NCBI GenBank assembly: GCA_944325945.1
Contig: CALVBW010000007.1
Coordinates: 1-57,363, forward strand
Direction of reading: 5' to 3'
Source: Candidatus Gastranaerophilales bacterium
GTDB lineage: Bacteria > Cyanobacteriota > Vampirovibrionia > Gastranaerophilales > Gastranaerophilaceae
Length of the DNA stretch: 57,363 nt
A program made the translations under genes and the position numbers. Below the pieces are notes generated by a model. That model worked only from the letters and a program-made list of their open reading frames with translations. It made no database searches and was not told the origin of the DNA. Of the stretch, positions 7,126 through 15,298 are shown piece by piece (positions within the stretch are counted from its first letter, which is position 1; each line of letters opens with the position of its first letter).

Positions 7126-8490
7126 CTAGTCATTTTCATTTTTTTCTGAAGAATCTATAAGACCCGGTTCCAATTTAGATCCGGTAAACCATTCTCTGAA
7201 TAAAAACTGTGCTTTAGGCAGGCAGTATGCCAACAAGAAACTGCTTAATCCTATATTTGCAAGAATAGTCAACGAACGCAGCCTGAGAGATTTATTTGCA
7301 AATTTAATTATATCAGCATTTTGTCCGGCCTTTTTCAATGTTTTAAATTTCACACCGTTTTCACCGGCACTTTTAACAAATTTTTCAATACTGTTCTTAA
7401 ACTTGGCGAGTTCCTCAATATCAACATAAGCACGCGGATCTCTAACTCCGTTTTTAAGCAGTTTTACTTTATCATTTTCCCCTGCCAATTTTGTAAACAG
7501 AGCATTAGGGTTGTTGTCTATAAAATCAAGCAAATCTTTTGCGTTGTCAGATTTGGGGAGTTCAAGTGTATTATTTTTTACACTTGCAAGAAATCTTTTA
7601 TTGACAAACATTTTCGGATCGAGATTAACATCTGTAATTTTATTAAAAGCTTTTTCAATCCAATGCGGAGCTACAAAATTTAAAAACATCATGCCTGACA
7701 TTTTAAAAGCCAAGTCAATTGCTTCATTTTTTTTACGTGCCGTCACAATTCTTCCGACTGCGTATCCGCCGTCGGTAACAGCCATTTTTTGAACAGTTGT
7801 AAAATTCGTAATTACAGAGGTCAACGCACCTTGAAAAGTTGTCATTTTTTCTCTGCCTCTGATAAATTGGTCAAAATCTTTTCCGCCAAAAGTTAGATTT
7901 GCAACATTTGAATCAGGATGTTCTTTTTTATACTTTTCCATTTTTTTAGCTGTTGAGGCAAATACAAGTTTTGGAATTACAAACCCCATTAATGCGATAG
8001 GAACTGCTATTGATGCCAAAAATTTAGCATTCATCAAACTTTCAAACAATTTTTTATTGTTTTTAACGTTAATTAAATCTTTAACTGCCTCTTTTGCCTC
8101 CGGCTTATCTGCAAATTTTTTGATATTATATTCAAATCCCTGACAGATTTCATCAACTTTTTTACCGGATTTCAACCTTCTTTTGTATTTTTCTTCATCA
8201 CTTATAAGCTTTAAATTCACGTCGGAATTTAAACCGAGTTTTTTAACACTCTTTATAATTTTTTTGCCTGCAAAATCTATCAAAGGAATTCCGCCGAGCC
8301 AGACCGCAGACACGGAATATTCATCAATAAAACGTTCTCTGGCACCAAGCCAGGCAATCCTTTTATCTTCTTTGTTCTGATTATATGTCATGGCAATCTT
8401 AGTCGGAACTTCTATACCGCAGTCCCTGACTATTAAAGGATAAATGCTGCTGTTATTGCCAATGGCAGAAATTATATTTACTAATGACAT
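7126..8490 (-). CDS. Hypothetical membrane protein, lineage-type
   Basis: 454 residues, no family recognised. At least two clear hydrophobic stretches are visible (around residues 155-175, and near the C-terminus at LTILANIGLSSFLLAYCLP). Weaker ones lie around TDGGYAVGRIV and MSGMMFLNFVAP. The middle is Lys-rich. A good Shine-Dalgarno (GGAGG) precedes ATG 8490. The pattern (charged N-part, paired helices, lysine-rich linker, late membrane helix) resembles the two proteins at 36.1-37.9 kb, though I cannot show homology by eye. A structured element lies upstream at 8537-8608. Confidence 0.75.
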   Translation of the reverse strand: MSLVNIISAIGNNSSIYPLIVRDCGIEVPTKIAMTYNQNKEDKRIAWLGARERFIDEYSVSAVWLGGIPLIDFAGKKIIKSVKKLGLNSDVNLKLISDEEKYKRRLKSGKKVDEICQGFEYNIKKFADKPEAKEAVKDLINVKNNKKLFESLMNAKFLASIAVPIALMGFVIPKLVFASTAKKMEKYKKEHPDSNVANLTFGGKDFDQFIRGREKMTTFQGALTSVITNFTTVQKMAVTDGGYAVGRIVTARKKNEAIDLAFKMSGMMFLNFVAPHWIEKAFNKITDVNLDPKMFVNKRFLASVKNNTLELPKSDNAKDLLDFIDNNPNALFTKLAGENDKVKLLKNGVRDPRAYVDIEELAKFKNSIEKFVKSAGENGVKFKTLKKAGQNADIIKFANKSLRLRSLTILANIGLSSFLLAYCLPKAQFLFREWFTGSKLEPGLIDSSEKNEND

Positions 8491-8536
8491 ATTTTTTAAA
8501 CCTCCAATTCCGTAAAAAAATAACTTCTCGTTTTAT

Positions 8537-8608
8537 CCCCGGGAAGCTATCTTACAGAATTGAATAAAGCGTCACATCAATTCAATAGCTACCCGAGGGT
8601 GCTATGTG
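8537..8608 (-). ncRNA. Possible structured leader upstream of the 454-residue gene
   Basis: CCCCGGG-x-AGCTAT (8537-8550) pairs with ATAGCT-x-CCCG-x-GGG (8585-8599), with a second nested stem ATTGAAT/ATTCAAT (8559-8565 / 8580-8586). It lies in the 186-nt gap between two minus-strand genes, upstream of the 454-residue gene. I do not recognise a known riboswitch class. It could equally be a dispersed repeat. Confidence 0.35.
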
Positions 8609-8676
8609 AATGATGATGCAATTTTATAAACGCTTTTTTCATTTATTTTTCCTTTTGTTGTTATATACTAACACAA

Positions 8677-9273
8677 TCAGTTTACTTTTTCAATACCCGG
8701 AATTATATCCAAAAATTTATCATCCGGTTTATAATCTTTTAACCCGAATCTGTATTCAATTAGTTCATTTTCCGTTAAATTTTCAATTGCCGCAGCAAGC
8801 TTTTCATCTGACGGATTTACCTCACCGGTCAACTCCTTTATGTATTTAGGGGTTTGAACAATTTTTAAAATAGCTTCTGTTTTATTCTTATTAACAGAAT
8901 CAACAATATTTTTTTCAGCGGTAATAATATTTTTCTCCTTTAAAGACAAAAATTGTTTTAACAAACTATCTTTAGCATTTACGCCCAAAGAGCCGCCATA
9001 ACAACTTGATAAATGATAATTTTCAACAGAAAGAGATTCAGTACCCTTTTCCAAGTCATAGGCTGTACTTATAAATGATTTAGAGCTTCCCCAGCGGGAA
9101 ACATTTTTTACCTGCTTAATGAATTTATCCAAAAGACCTGCTTCTTTTGCTTCGCGAATAAGTGTTTCATTTAATTTTGGCATTATATTTGCTTGAAAAC
9201 TGGGTTTATTGCACTTTTGCCGACCATAATTCATATTAGAACTGCCTGATAAATAGTTAGCTGCAATTTTCAT
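8677..9273 (-). CDS. Hypothetical protein with N-terminal S-F-Q-A motif
   Basis: 198 residues, no family recognised. Predicted soluble and mostly helical, with no signal peptide. The N-terminus runs MKIAANYLSG, a polar stretch, then KPSFQANIMPKLN. The PSFQA block matches the [S/P]-x-F-x-[A/G] pattern in several other hypothetical genes here. ATG 9273 has a good Shine-Dalgarno (AAAAGGAG). It reads in the same direction as the DUF167 gene upstream and the membrane protein downstream. Confidence 0.75.
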   Translation of the reverse strand: MKIAANYLSGSSNMNYGRQKCNKPSFQANIMPKLNETLIREAKEAGLLDKFIKQVKNVSRWGSSKSFISTAYDLEKGTESLSVENYHLSSCYGGSLGVNAKDSLLKQFLSLKEKNIITAEKNIVDSVNKNKTEAILKIVQTPKYIKELTGEVNPSDEKLAAAIENLTENELIEYRFGLKDYKPDDKFLDIIPGIEKVN

Positions 9274-9320
9274 TTATATTACTCCTTTTTTAAGTTTAAC
9301 GTCCGTCAAAATATTTTTTG

Positions 9321-9605
9321 CTATAAAGAAAATTTTTCTTTAATAAACTTAACTTTTTCTTCGTCAAAAACTTTAAATAACAAAGTTTTTTCCTTATTCG
9401 TGTTTCCTTTTACCACATCAATTGAAGTTTTTGGGATTTTTAATTCTTTTGATAAAAATTCAACTAATGCTTTATTTGCTTTACCGTCCACCGGCTGCGC
9501 CGTTATTCTCACCTTAACCCCGTCATCCGTTAAGACAATTTCATTTTTAGAGGCATTCGGCGATACTTTCAAATTCAATAAAATTCCGTTTTTGGTTTGT
9601 TTCAT
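9321..9605 (-). CDS. DUF167 / UPF0235 (YggU-like) family protein
   Basis: 94 residues, the usual length for this small conserved family. The hallmark block VSPNASKNEI, KVRITAQPVDGKANKALVEFLSK and the later VVKGNTNKEKTL strand are all present. The biochemical role of the family is not established. The gene is divergent from the RelA/SpoT homologue, whose promoter begins about 35 bases from its ATG. Confidence 0.93.
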   Translation of the reverse strand: MKQTKNGILLNLKVSPNASKNEIVLTDDGVKVRITAQPVDGKANKALVEFLSKELKIPKTSIDVVKGNTNKEKTLLFKVFDEEKVKFIKEKFSL

Positions 9606-9639
9606 ATTAATCTTTCTGAATGATATTATTCAATTTTAC

Positions 9640-9668
9640 TTGAAAAAAATACAAAAAATTTGTATCAT
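9640..9668 (+). promoter_or_regulatory. Promoter of the (p)ppGpp synthetase gene
   Basis: TTGAAA (9640-9645), a 17-nt spacer and TATCAT (9663-9668) lie only 9 nt before the ATG at 9678. No Shine-Dalgarno is present, so the 5' leader would be only a few nucleotides. Confidence 0.5.
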
Positions 9669-9677
9669 TATTATACC

Positions 9678-11891
9678 ATGTCCGATGTAGAACTTTTTCA
9701 GGAAATTAAACAAAAATTAATTGAACAAAATCGAAGCGAAGAAGATATTGCATTGGTTGAAAAAGCATACCATTATGCAAAAAGACTTCATGAAGGTCAA
9801 TACAGGATTTCGGAAGAACCATATATAATACATCCTGTAGAAGTCGCCAAAATTCTTGTTGACTTAAAAGTCGACACACATACACTGATTGCGGCATTTC
9901 TGCATGATATACTGGAAGATACCGACACACAACCTGAAGAAATACGGCAGCTTTTTGGTGAGGATGTTCTGACCCTTGTACAGGGAGTTACAAAACTCAG
10001 TAAACTGAAATTTAAGTCAAAAGAAGAACGTCAGGCTGAAAATTTCCGCCGATTGTTCATTGCAATGGCAAACGATATAAGAATTATTTTTCTAAAACTT
10101 GCTGATCGCCTACATAATATGCGCACATTAAATTTTATGGCAGTGAACAAGCAGAAAAAAATTGCGCAGGAAACTCTTGATATTTTTGCTCCGCTCGCAA
10201 ACCGTTTAGGTATGGGGAAAATCAAAGCCGAACTTGAAGATTTATCATTGAGATATTTGGAACCGGATAAATATTTTGAAATTGCCCAGCTCGTTTCTCA
10301 AAAAAAAGCCGAACGCGAACAAACAGTTCAGCTTTTAATAGATAAAATTTCAAAAGATGTAAAAGCTGCAGGAATTAACGCACAAATTACAGGCCGTGCA
10401 AAACACTATTACAGCATTTATTGCAAAATGAAACGCCAGAATGTAGCATTTCATGATTTATATGACATAACGGCAGTCCGTGTAATCGTTGACACTGAAA
10501 AAGAATGCTATGAAGTATTAGGACTTATCCATTCACAATTCAAACCTATTCCGGGACGTTTTAAAGATTATATTGCAATGCCAAAGGGGAATTTGTATCA
10601 ATCACTGCACACATCTGTAATCGGTCCGAGATCAAAACCTCTTGAAGTTCAGATAAGAACATGGGAAATGCACGAGGTAGCAGAATACGGTGTTGCCGCA
10701 CACTGGAGATATAAAGAAAAAGGTTCCGAAAAAGCAAACCATGCGTCAGACTTGCAATTTTCATGGATGAGAAAACTTGTTGAATACGATGAAGAAATGA
10801 AAAACGCAAAAGATTACGTAAATTCCGTTAAACTTGACCTGTTTTCTGATCAGGTTTTCGCATTCACACCTGGCGGAGATGTTTTGGATTTACCAAAAGA
10901 CGCCACTCCCGTTGATTTTGCTTATCGTATCCATAGTGATGTCGGACACAGAACAATCGGTGCCAAAATTAACGGAAGGATTACGCCATTAGATACAAAA
11001 ATTGTAAACGGCGATATTGTTGAAATTTTAACCTCAAAAACACCGGCACCGAGGCTTGACTGGCTCAATTTCGTCGTAACAAAACAGGCATCTTCCAAAA
11101 TTAAGCAGTGGTTTAAAAAGAATAACCGTGAGGAGCACATTGACCTTGGCAGATCACATCTTGAACATGAACTTACAAAAGCAGCTTTTGACGAATATCT
11201 TAAACAGGGAGAATTCGATAAAATTGCAAAACAAATGAATTATCTCTCTGCAGAAGATTTGTTTGCAGCTCTCGGATACGGAGAGACCACATTAAACAAA
11301 ATTGTTAATAAACTTCAAAAACCAAAAGAAAAAAATATTGAAGATAAATTCCATACATCAAACAGAAAAAAATCCGAAAAAGATATTATAGGTCTTGAAG
11401 GTCTGATGTACTCATTTGCACGCTGTTGTTCTCCTATACCCGGTGAACCGATAGTCGGCGTTGTAACCCGCTCAAAAGGCGTTACGGTTCACAGAATTGA
11501 CTGCAAAACTCTTGAATACATTGAACCTGAAAGATTACTGGATATCAAATGGGCAGGCACAAATACAAATAAAACCTACACAACCACAATTCGTATAGAA
11601 ACCGCCGATAAATTAGGAATGCTCAAAGACATTATCGCAGCAGTTTCAGATAACAATACCAATATTATTACGGCAAATGTCAAATCCCGCAACAATATCG
11701 GCATAATTGAAATAGGTTTGGAACTTGACAACATAGAAACTCTAAAAAAAGTAATCAATTGCCTGCAGGCTTTGCCGGATGTTTTCAGTGTGAAACGTAT
11801 TCAAACATCCGCACAAACCGCTGCACCAAAACGTCCGAATAACGGTAAACAACGCCCGCAAAAGAAAAAAAATAAAAACAATAAACAATAA
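9678..11891 (+). CDS. spoT: Bifunctional (p)ppGpp synthetase/hydrolase (RelA/SpoT)
   Basis: Makes and degrades the stringent-response alarmone (p)ppGpp. About 737 residues, the full-length 'Rel' architecture. The HD hydrolase domain has H76-D77 with E80-D81 (HDILEDTD). The synthetase domain has GRAKHYYSIYCKM, then RFKDYIAMPKG with R294-D297 in the RxKD form typical of bifunctional enzymes, and EVQIRT. A TGS domain follows near residues 385-450 (TPVDFAYRIHSDVGHRTIGAKI), then a CC/zinc-finger region (YSFARCCSPIPGE) and a C-terminal ACT domain. Both catalytic halves look intact. ATG 9678 was chosen over a TTG 18 bases upstream that overlaps the promoter. As the only copy in view it is probably the main enzyme; the symbol could also be rel or relA. 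Confidence 0.95.
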   Translation: MSDVELFQEIKQKLIEQNRSEEDIALVEKAYHYAKRLHEGQYRISEEPYIIHPVEVAKILVDLKVDTHTLIAAFLHDILEDTDTQPEEIRQLFGEDVLTLVQGVTKLSKLKFKSKEERQAENFRRLFIAMANDIRIIFLKLADRLHNMRTLNFMAVNKQKKIAQETLDIFAPLANRLGMGKIKAELEDLSLRYLEPDKYFEIAQLVSQKKAEREQTVQLLIDKISKDVKAAGINAQITGRAKHYYSIYCKMKRQNVAFHDLYDITAVRVIVDTEKECYEVLGLIHSQFKPIPGRFKDYIAMPKGNLYQSLHTSVIGPRSKPLEVQIRTWEMHEVAEYGVAAHWRYKEKGSEKANHASDLQFSWMRKLVEYDEEMKNAKDYVNSVKLDLFSDQVFAFTPGGDVLDLPKDATPVDFAYRIHSDVGHRTIGAKINGRITPLDTKIVNGDIVEILTSKTPAPRLDWLNFVVTKQASSKIKQWFKKNNREEHIDLGRSHLEHELTKAAFDEYLKQGEFDKIAKQMNYLSAEDLFAALGYGETTLNKIVNKLQKPKEKNIEDKFHTSNRKKSEKDIIGLEGLMYSFARCCSPIPGEPIVGVVTRSKGVTVHRIDCKTLEYIEPERLLDIKWAGTNTNKTYTTTIRIETADKLGMLKDIIAAVSDNNTNIITANVKSRNNIGIIEIGLELDNIETLKKVINCLQALPDVFSVKRIQTSAQTAAPKRPNNGKQRPQKKKNKNNKQ

Positions 11892-11895
11892 AATA

Positions 11896-12798
11896 TCAAA
11901 TTTGATTTTTTATAATTTTGTCAATCATAGTATGAGTATACTGACCGCCTTCTTCAATCTGCATACATCCGCCGCCATAATATTTAAAGCGTTGCCCGTC
12001 TGATCTTATAAGAAACGAAAACAAATCATGCCCCCATTTATTTGGTCCTTTTTTTCCGTTTACATCAACGGCAATTAACCTGATACCTGCACAAAGTCCA
12101 CTGATAGTACAGGAATCATAAGGAATAATTATTGTACCGTCAGCCAGCACGTACACAGTTCTACTGGTTAAAATAGCATTTTTCCTGAAATTAATGCATC
12201 CTTTTGAGATATATTCCCCGTAATCTTCATATCCGTCAGGCACTTCCGCATCAGGGTTATTAGCATTTGCCACAGTATCCATACCCTCATACTCAGGAAT
12301 ACATCCATCCGCAAAGGCATTACCTTCACACTTTTTTGCAATCTTCAGTAACGAAATAAACTTTTCAGATACATCTAAACAATCTGTTGCCACCTGAATA
12401 TCTGCATTGGAAACACTGTAATAACACTTTGGTAAATAACCGGCATACTGTGCCTGAACATTTGCTAACCCTTGATTAATCAATGCGTATGCTCTTTTAA
12501 ATTGCGTATTTAACGTTTTTTCCTGATAATTACTAATCAATGTCGGAATTGTCATCGCAGCTACTATTCCGATTATGCCGAGGGTGATTAAAACCTCCGC
12601 GAGGGTAAACGCGGCTTTTTTAGAAGATACTAAGTTACTAAGACAGTAAGGCACTAAGAAAGTATTTTTGTCATTCTGTGCACCGGCGAAGAATCTCTTG
12701 AGTAATGAGATCCTTAGGGCTTCGCCCTCAGGATGACATGATACTTCCGTCATCCCGGACTTGTTCCGGGATCTTATTTTATTGAGATCCTGAAACAA
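11896..12798 (-). CDS. Type IV pilin-like protein (copy 2), start uncertain
   Basis: A second pilin or pseudopilin with the same signal as copy 1 (KKAA/FTLAEV, Glu at +5, AAMTIPTL). The body differs from copy 1 beyond the first ~90 residues but keeps the pseudopilin motif DVNGKKGPNKWGHD near the C-terminus. Several Cys may form disulphides. As in copy 1, the open frame reaches back to a TTG (12798) inside repeat DNA. The real promoter, Shine-Dalgarno and ATG (13040) are one base out of frame across a G9 run. A GTG at 12654 would give a normal-length leader but has no Shine-Dalgarno. The 3' end converges on the RelA/SpoT homologue with 4 bases between stop codons. Confidence 0.8.
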   Translation of the reverse strand: MFQDLNKIRSRNKSGMTEVSCHPEGEALRISLLKRFFAGAQNDKNTFLVPYCLSNLVSSKKAAFTLAEVLITLGIIGIVAAMTIPTLISNYQEKTLNTQFKRAYALINQGLANVQAQYAGYLPKCYYSVSNADIQVATDCLDVSEKFISLLKIAKKCEGNAFADGCIPEYEGMDTVANANNPDAEVPDGYEDYGEYISKGCINFRKNAILTSRTVYVLADGTIIIPYDSCTISGLCAGIRLIAVDVNGKKGPNKWGHDLFSFLIRSDGQRFKYYGGGCMQIEEGGQYTHTMIDKIIKNQI

Positions 12799-12900
12799 GT
12801 TCAGGATGACAGGTTCCCTGCGTACACAACTATATTGCTCGGGTTTACTATGACGAATGTTACTTCTTACTGCCTTAGTATCATAGTATCTTAGTATCTT
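12623..12900. mobile_element. MITE-like element inside pilin leader, copy 2
   Basis: The ends are ~36-bp imperfect inverted repeats of the ACTAAG type (12623-12658 and 12866-12900), with gtcatcctgaac-type palindromes between. Most of the length is nearly identical to the element at 3621-3955, though this copy is about 57 bp shorter. It is open in the pilin frame throughout. Confidence 0.6.
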
Positions 12901-13040
12901 TTTCCAACGTATACCGCCAGAACCCTTGCTAATTTCATGCCCCGATATATTTTCTCCAACTTCCTGTTCGGCGGGCCCAGCGGCACGCTGGCTTAGAGGA
13001 GTCGCCCCCCCCCGACATTTTTAAACTCTTTATTTCTCAT
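12799..13040 (-). other. Out-of-frame pilin leader with G9 slippery tract, copy 2
   Basis: The layout is identical to copy 1. AAGGAGG precedes ATG 13040-13038, and nine codons later a run of nine G (13013-13005) is followed, in the ATG frame, by TAA four codons on. Adding one G (or removing two) opens the frame for 81 codons into the pilin at 12798, giving a 381-residue product. The part of this leader between the G run and the repeat differs in sequence from copy 1 yet is also stop-free in that frame. Confidence 0.65.
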
Positions 13041-13064
13041 GGCTTTCCTCCTTATTTTGGAATT

Positions 13065-13093
13065 ATTATAACAATTTCATTCCGGAAATGCAA
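13065..13093 (-). promoter_or_regulatory. Promoter of pilin copy 2
   Basis: TTGCAT (13093-13088), a 17-nt spacer and TATAAT (13070-13065) on the minus strand are followed by the same AAGGAGG and ATG as in copy 1. Confidence 0.65.
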
Positions 13094-13148
13094 GCATTAA
13101 CAAAAGTTACTTATTTGCAAAAAATTAAAACCCTGATAACATAATATT

Positions 13149-14858
13149 ATGGGGAAGATTTTATTTGTATCAAACAGATTGGAAAAAATTCAACAATATG
13201 CCGGAATATTCGGCAAAAAGCCGTATGAATTTTTCACGTCTTCAGACGAAAATTCAGCTCTTGAAATTGTTGAAATAAATGTTCCTGATATAATAATTTT
13301 TGACGCCGAATTCAACGGCTTAAAACAATTAATAAAAAAAATCAAATCAATTACAAACACAACTTCATTCGTACTTCTGGCACAAAATGACAAATTAAAA
13401 GCCGACACGACTCAATATATCAACATTTTTTTGACGGATGAAATGTCTGACAACATGATTTTATCTGCAATTATGGCAAATCTTAAAACAAAACATTCGC
13501 TTGAACAATTATCAGACACAAACAAAAATCTTGCAGACAGTCTGTACCGGCTAAATGTTTTATACAGTACAAGCTCGCAATTTGCGGGTTCACTCGATAA
13601 AGAGAAACTCGTTGATTATATGATTGAAGGGCTGGATAAATCTTTAAGCTTTGATTTAACCTGTACACTTGCTTTTTGTACTGAAGATCAGCCTGTTCTG
13701 CACTTAAATTCGCTTTATGAAATTTCCGATGAACTTTTAAGCGCACTGAAACTGCGAACTGTTTTAAATTACAAATCACTTTTTGAAGATAAAAATCCGC
13801 CGTTTGATATCAATATTGACACACTAAAGGTTGTCAAAACAATAAAATATCCTGCAAACAGATTTACTTTTACACTCTTCCAGTATGATAATATGTTTGC
13901 ACCGATAAGCCTTGGTGATAACTTTTTCGGCTGCATAGAAATTTTTAAAGAAACGCCGTTTACATCAGATGATGCAACATGTTTTCAAACAATTGCCCAG
14001 CAGGTTTCTCTGCCTTTAAAAAGCGCAACCCTATATCAAGAAATAAAAGCGACCAATTTGAAACTTGAAAAACTTGAAAGATTAAAATCCGAATTTATTT
14101 CAATTGTATCACATGAATTAAGAACACCTTTAACCGCAATAAAAAATTCACTGGATATCTTATCCGGAGGGAGATGCGGAGATATAAATGAAGCAGGACA
14201 AAAATTTTTATCAATGGCTCAAAGGAATGTTCAAAGACTCACAGGTATTATAAACGATTTGCTTGACCTTTCAAAAATTGAAGCAGGCAAAATGGATTAC
14301 CATTTCACAAATATGGATATCCATTCTGTTATTGATTATGTAAAATTGTCACTGTCTGTTATGGCGAAAGAAAAGGGACTAAATTTAATATCCGAAGAAA
14401 CACCTGATTTACCTGAGATTTATGCAGATTCTCAAAGATTAGAACAGGTTTTAACAAATCTTGTGTCTAATGCCATAAAATTCACGCCTGAAGGCAAAAC
14501 TATTACAATCCGATCCCATCTTGCAGATGCATCTCAGCTTAACACTCCCGATTGTTTCAAAGAAGAAATTAAAAAATTGGACGGCAAATACATTGTTGTA
14601 TGCGTGGAAGATCAGGGAATCGGGATAGCTGAAAAGGATTTATTGAGGGCATTTGATAAATTCGCACAGATTGAAAATTCTCTGTCCCGTAAAGTCGGAG
14701 GTTCAGGTCTCGGACTGCCTATTGCAAAACAACTTCTACAGGCGCATAACGGTGCTATATGGTGTGACAGTGAAGTAAATAAAGGTTCCCGATTCTATTT
14801 TGCGATTCCTGTCAGTACTGTCAATGCCGGATCTGAGAAAAATCTTGTTTTAAATTAA
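13149..14858 (+). CDS. Hybrid sensor histidine kinase (receiver-like, GAF, HisKA, HATPase)
   Basis: 569 residues, cytoplasmic (no membrane segment or signal peptide). Residues 1-115 resemble a receiver domain, but the acidic pocket is weak (IIFDAEF in place of a clear phospho-acceptor block). Residues ~150-295 look like a GAF-type sensory domain. The kinase core follows: H-box FISIVSHELRTPL with phospho-accepting H322, N-box LVSNAIKFTPEG, G1 DQGIGI, G2 GGSGLGLPIAKQL. It would autophosphorylate in response to an unknown signal and pass the phosphate to the response regulator that follows. It starts at ATG 13149 with no Shine-Dalgarno. Confidence 0.93.
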   Translation: MGKILFVSNRLEKIQQYAGIFGKKPYEFFTSSDENSALEIVEINVPDIIIFDAEFNGLKQLIKKIKSITNTTSFVLLAQNDKLKADTTQYINIFLTDEMSDNMILSAIMANLKTKHSLEQLSDTNKNLADSLYRLNVLYSTSSQFAGSLDKEKLVDYMIEGLDKSLSFDLTCTLAFCTEDQPVLHLNSLYEISDELLSALKLRTVLNYKSLFEDKNPPFDINIDTLKVVKTIKYPANRFTFTLFQYDNMFAPISLGDNFFGCIEIFKETPFTSDDATCFQTIAQQVSLPLKSATLYQEIKATNLKLEKLERLKSEFISIVSHELRTPLTAIKNSLDILSGGRCGDINEAGQKFLSMAQRNVQRLTGIINDLLDLSKIEAGKMDYHFTNMDIHSVIDYVKLSLSVMAKEKGLNLISEETPDLPEIYADSQRLEQVLTNLVSNAIKFTPEGKTITIRSHLADASQLNTPDCFKEEIKKLDGKYIVVCVEDQGIGIAEKDLLRAFDKFAQIENSLSRKVGGSGLGLPIAKQLLQAHNGAIWCDSEVNKGSRFYFAIPVSTVNAGSEKNLVLN

Positions 14859-14886
14859 AAAAATTTTACGAAATGTAAAAATATCC

Positions 14887-14912
14887 TTGTCAGTAGCTTA
14901 ATATGCTATAAT
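14887..14912 (+). promoter_or_regulatory. Extended -10 promoter of the response regulator
   Basis: TGCTATAAT (14904-14912) is a perfect extended -10. TTGTCA at 14887-14892 is only 14 nt away, so the TG extension probably matters more than the -35. It sits in the 75-nt gap after the kinase, letting the regulator be expressed on its own. Confidence 0.5.
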
Positions 14913-14933
14913 AATGTTATTAGGGGAAAAGGT

Positions 14934-15296
14934 ATGAAAAAAATCTTAATAGTTGATGATGAACAAGATATTGTTGAAAGTCTAAAATTTGTGCTTGAAG
15001 CTGCGGATTTTATATGCTACTGCGCATATAACGGCGAGGACGGTTTAAAACTTGCAAAAGATATCATGCCGGATTTGATTATCCTTGACGTTATGATGCC
15101 GAAAATTAACGGCTACAAAATCAGCAGACTTTTAAAATATGACAACAAATATAAGGACATTCCTATTTTAATGATAACCGCGCGTTCACAGGAAGAGGAC
15201 AAACTCATCGGCGAAGAAACAGGCGCGGACGAATATATTACAAAACCTTTTGATTTGGAAGAAGTTGTTAAGACTGTCAAAAAATATTTGGGATAA
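14934..15296 (+). CDS. Single-domain response regulator (CheY-like)
   Basis: 120 residues, just a receiver domain. The acidic pair DDE is at 9-11, the phosphorylation site is D52 in LIILDVMMPK, the conserved Thr is in MITA and the Lys is in YITKPFD. With no output domain, it should signal by protein-protein contact. The gene lies after the kinase and 2 bases before the PilB-like gene, which suggests that protein as partner (inference). Shine-Dalgarno AGGGGAAAAGG precedes the ATG. Confidence 0.93.
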   Translation: MKKILIVDDEQDIVESLKFVLEAADFICYCAYNGEDGLKLAKDIMPDLIILDVMMPKINGYKISRLLKYDNKYKDIPILMITARSQEEDKLIGEETGADEYITKPFDLEEVVKTVKKYLG

Positions 15297-15298
15297 TA

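Noticed and set aside
8610-8849. Plus-strand hydrophobic frame of 79 codons
   Set aside because: It lies opposite a better-supported gene with a Shine-Dalgarno, and its hydrophobicity comes from T-rich sequence.
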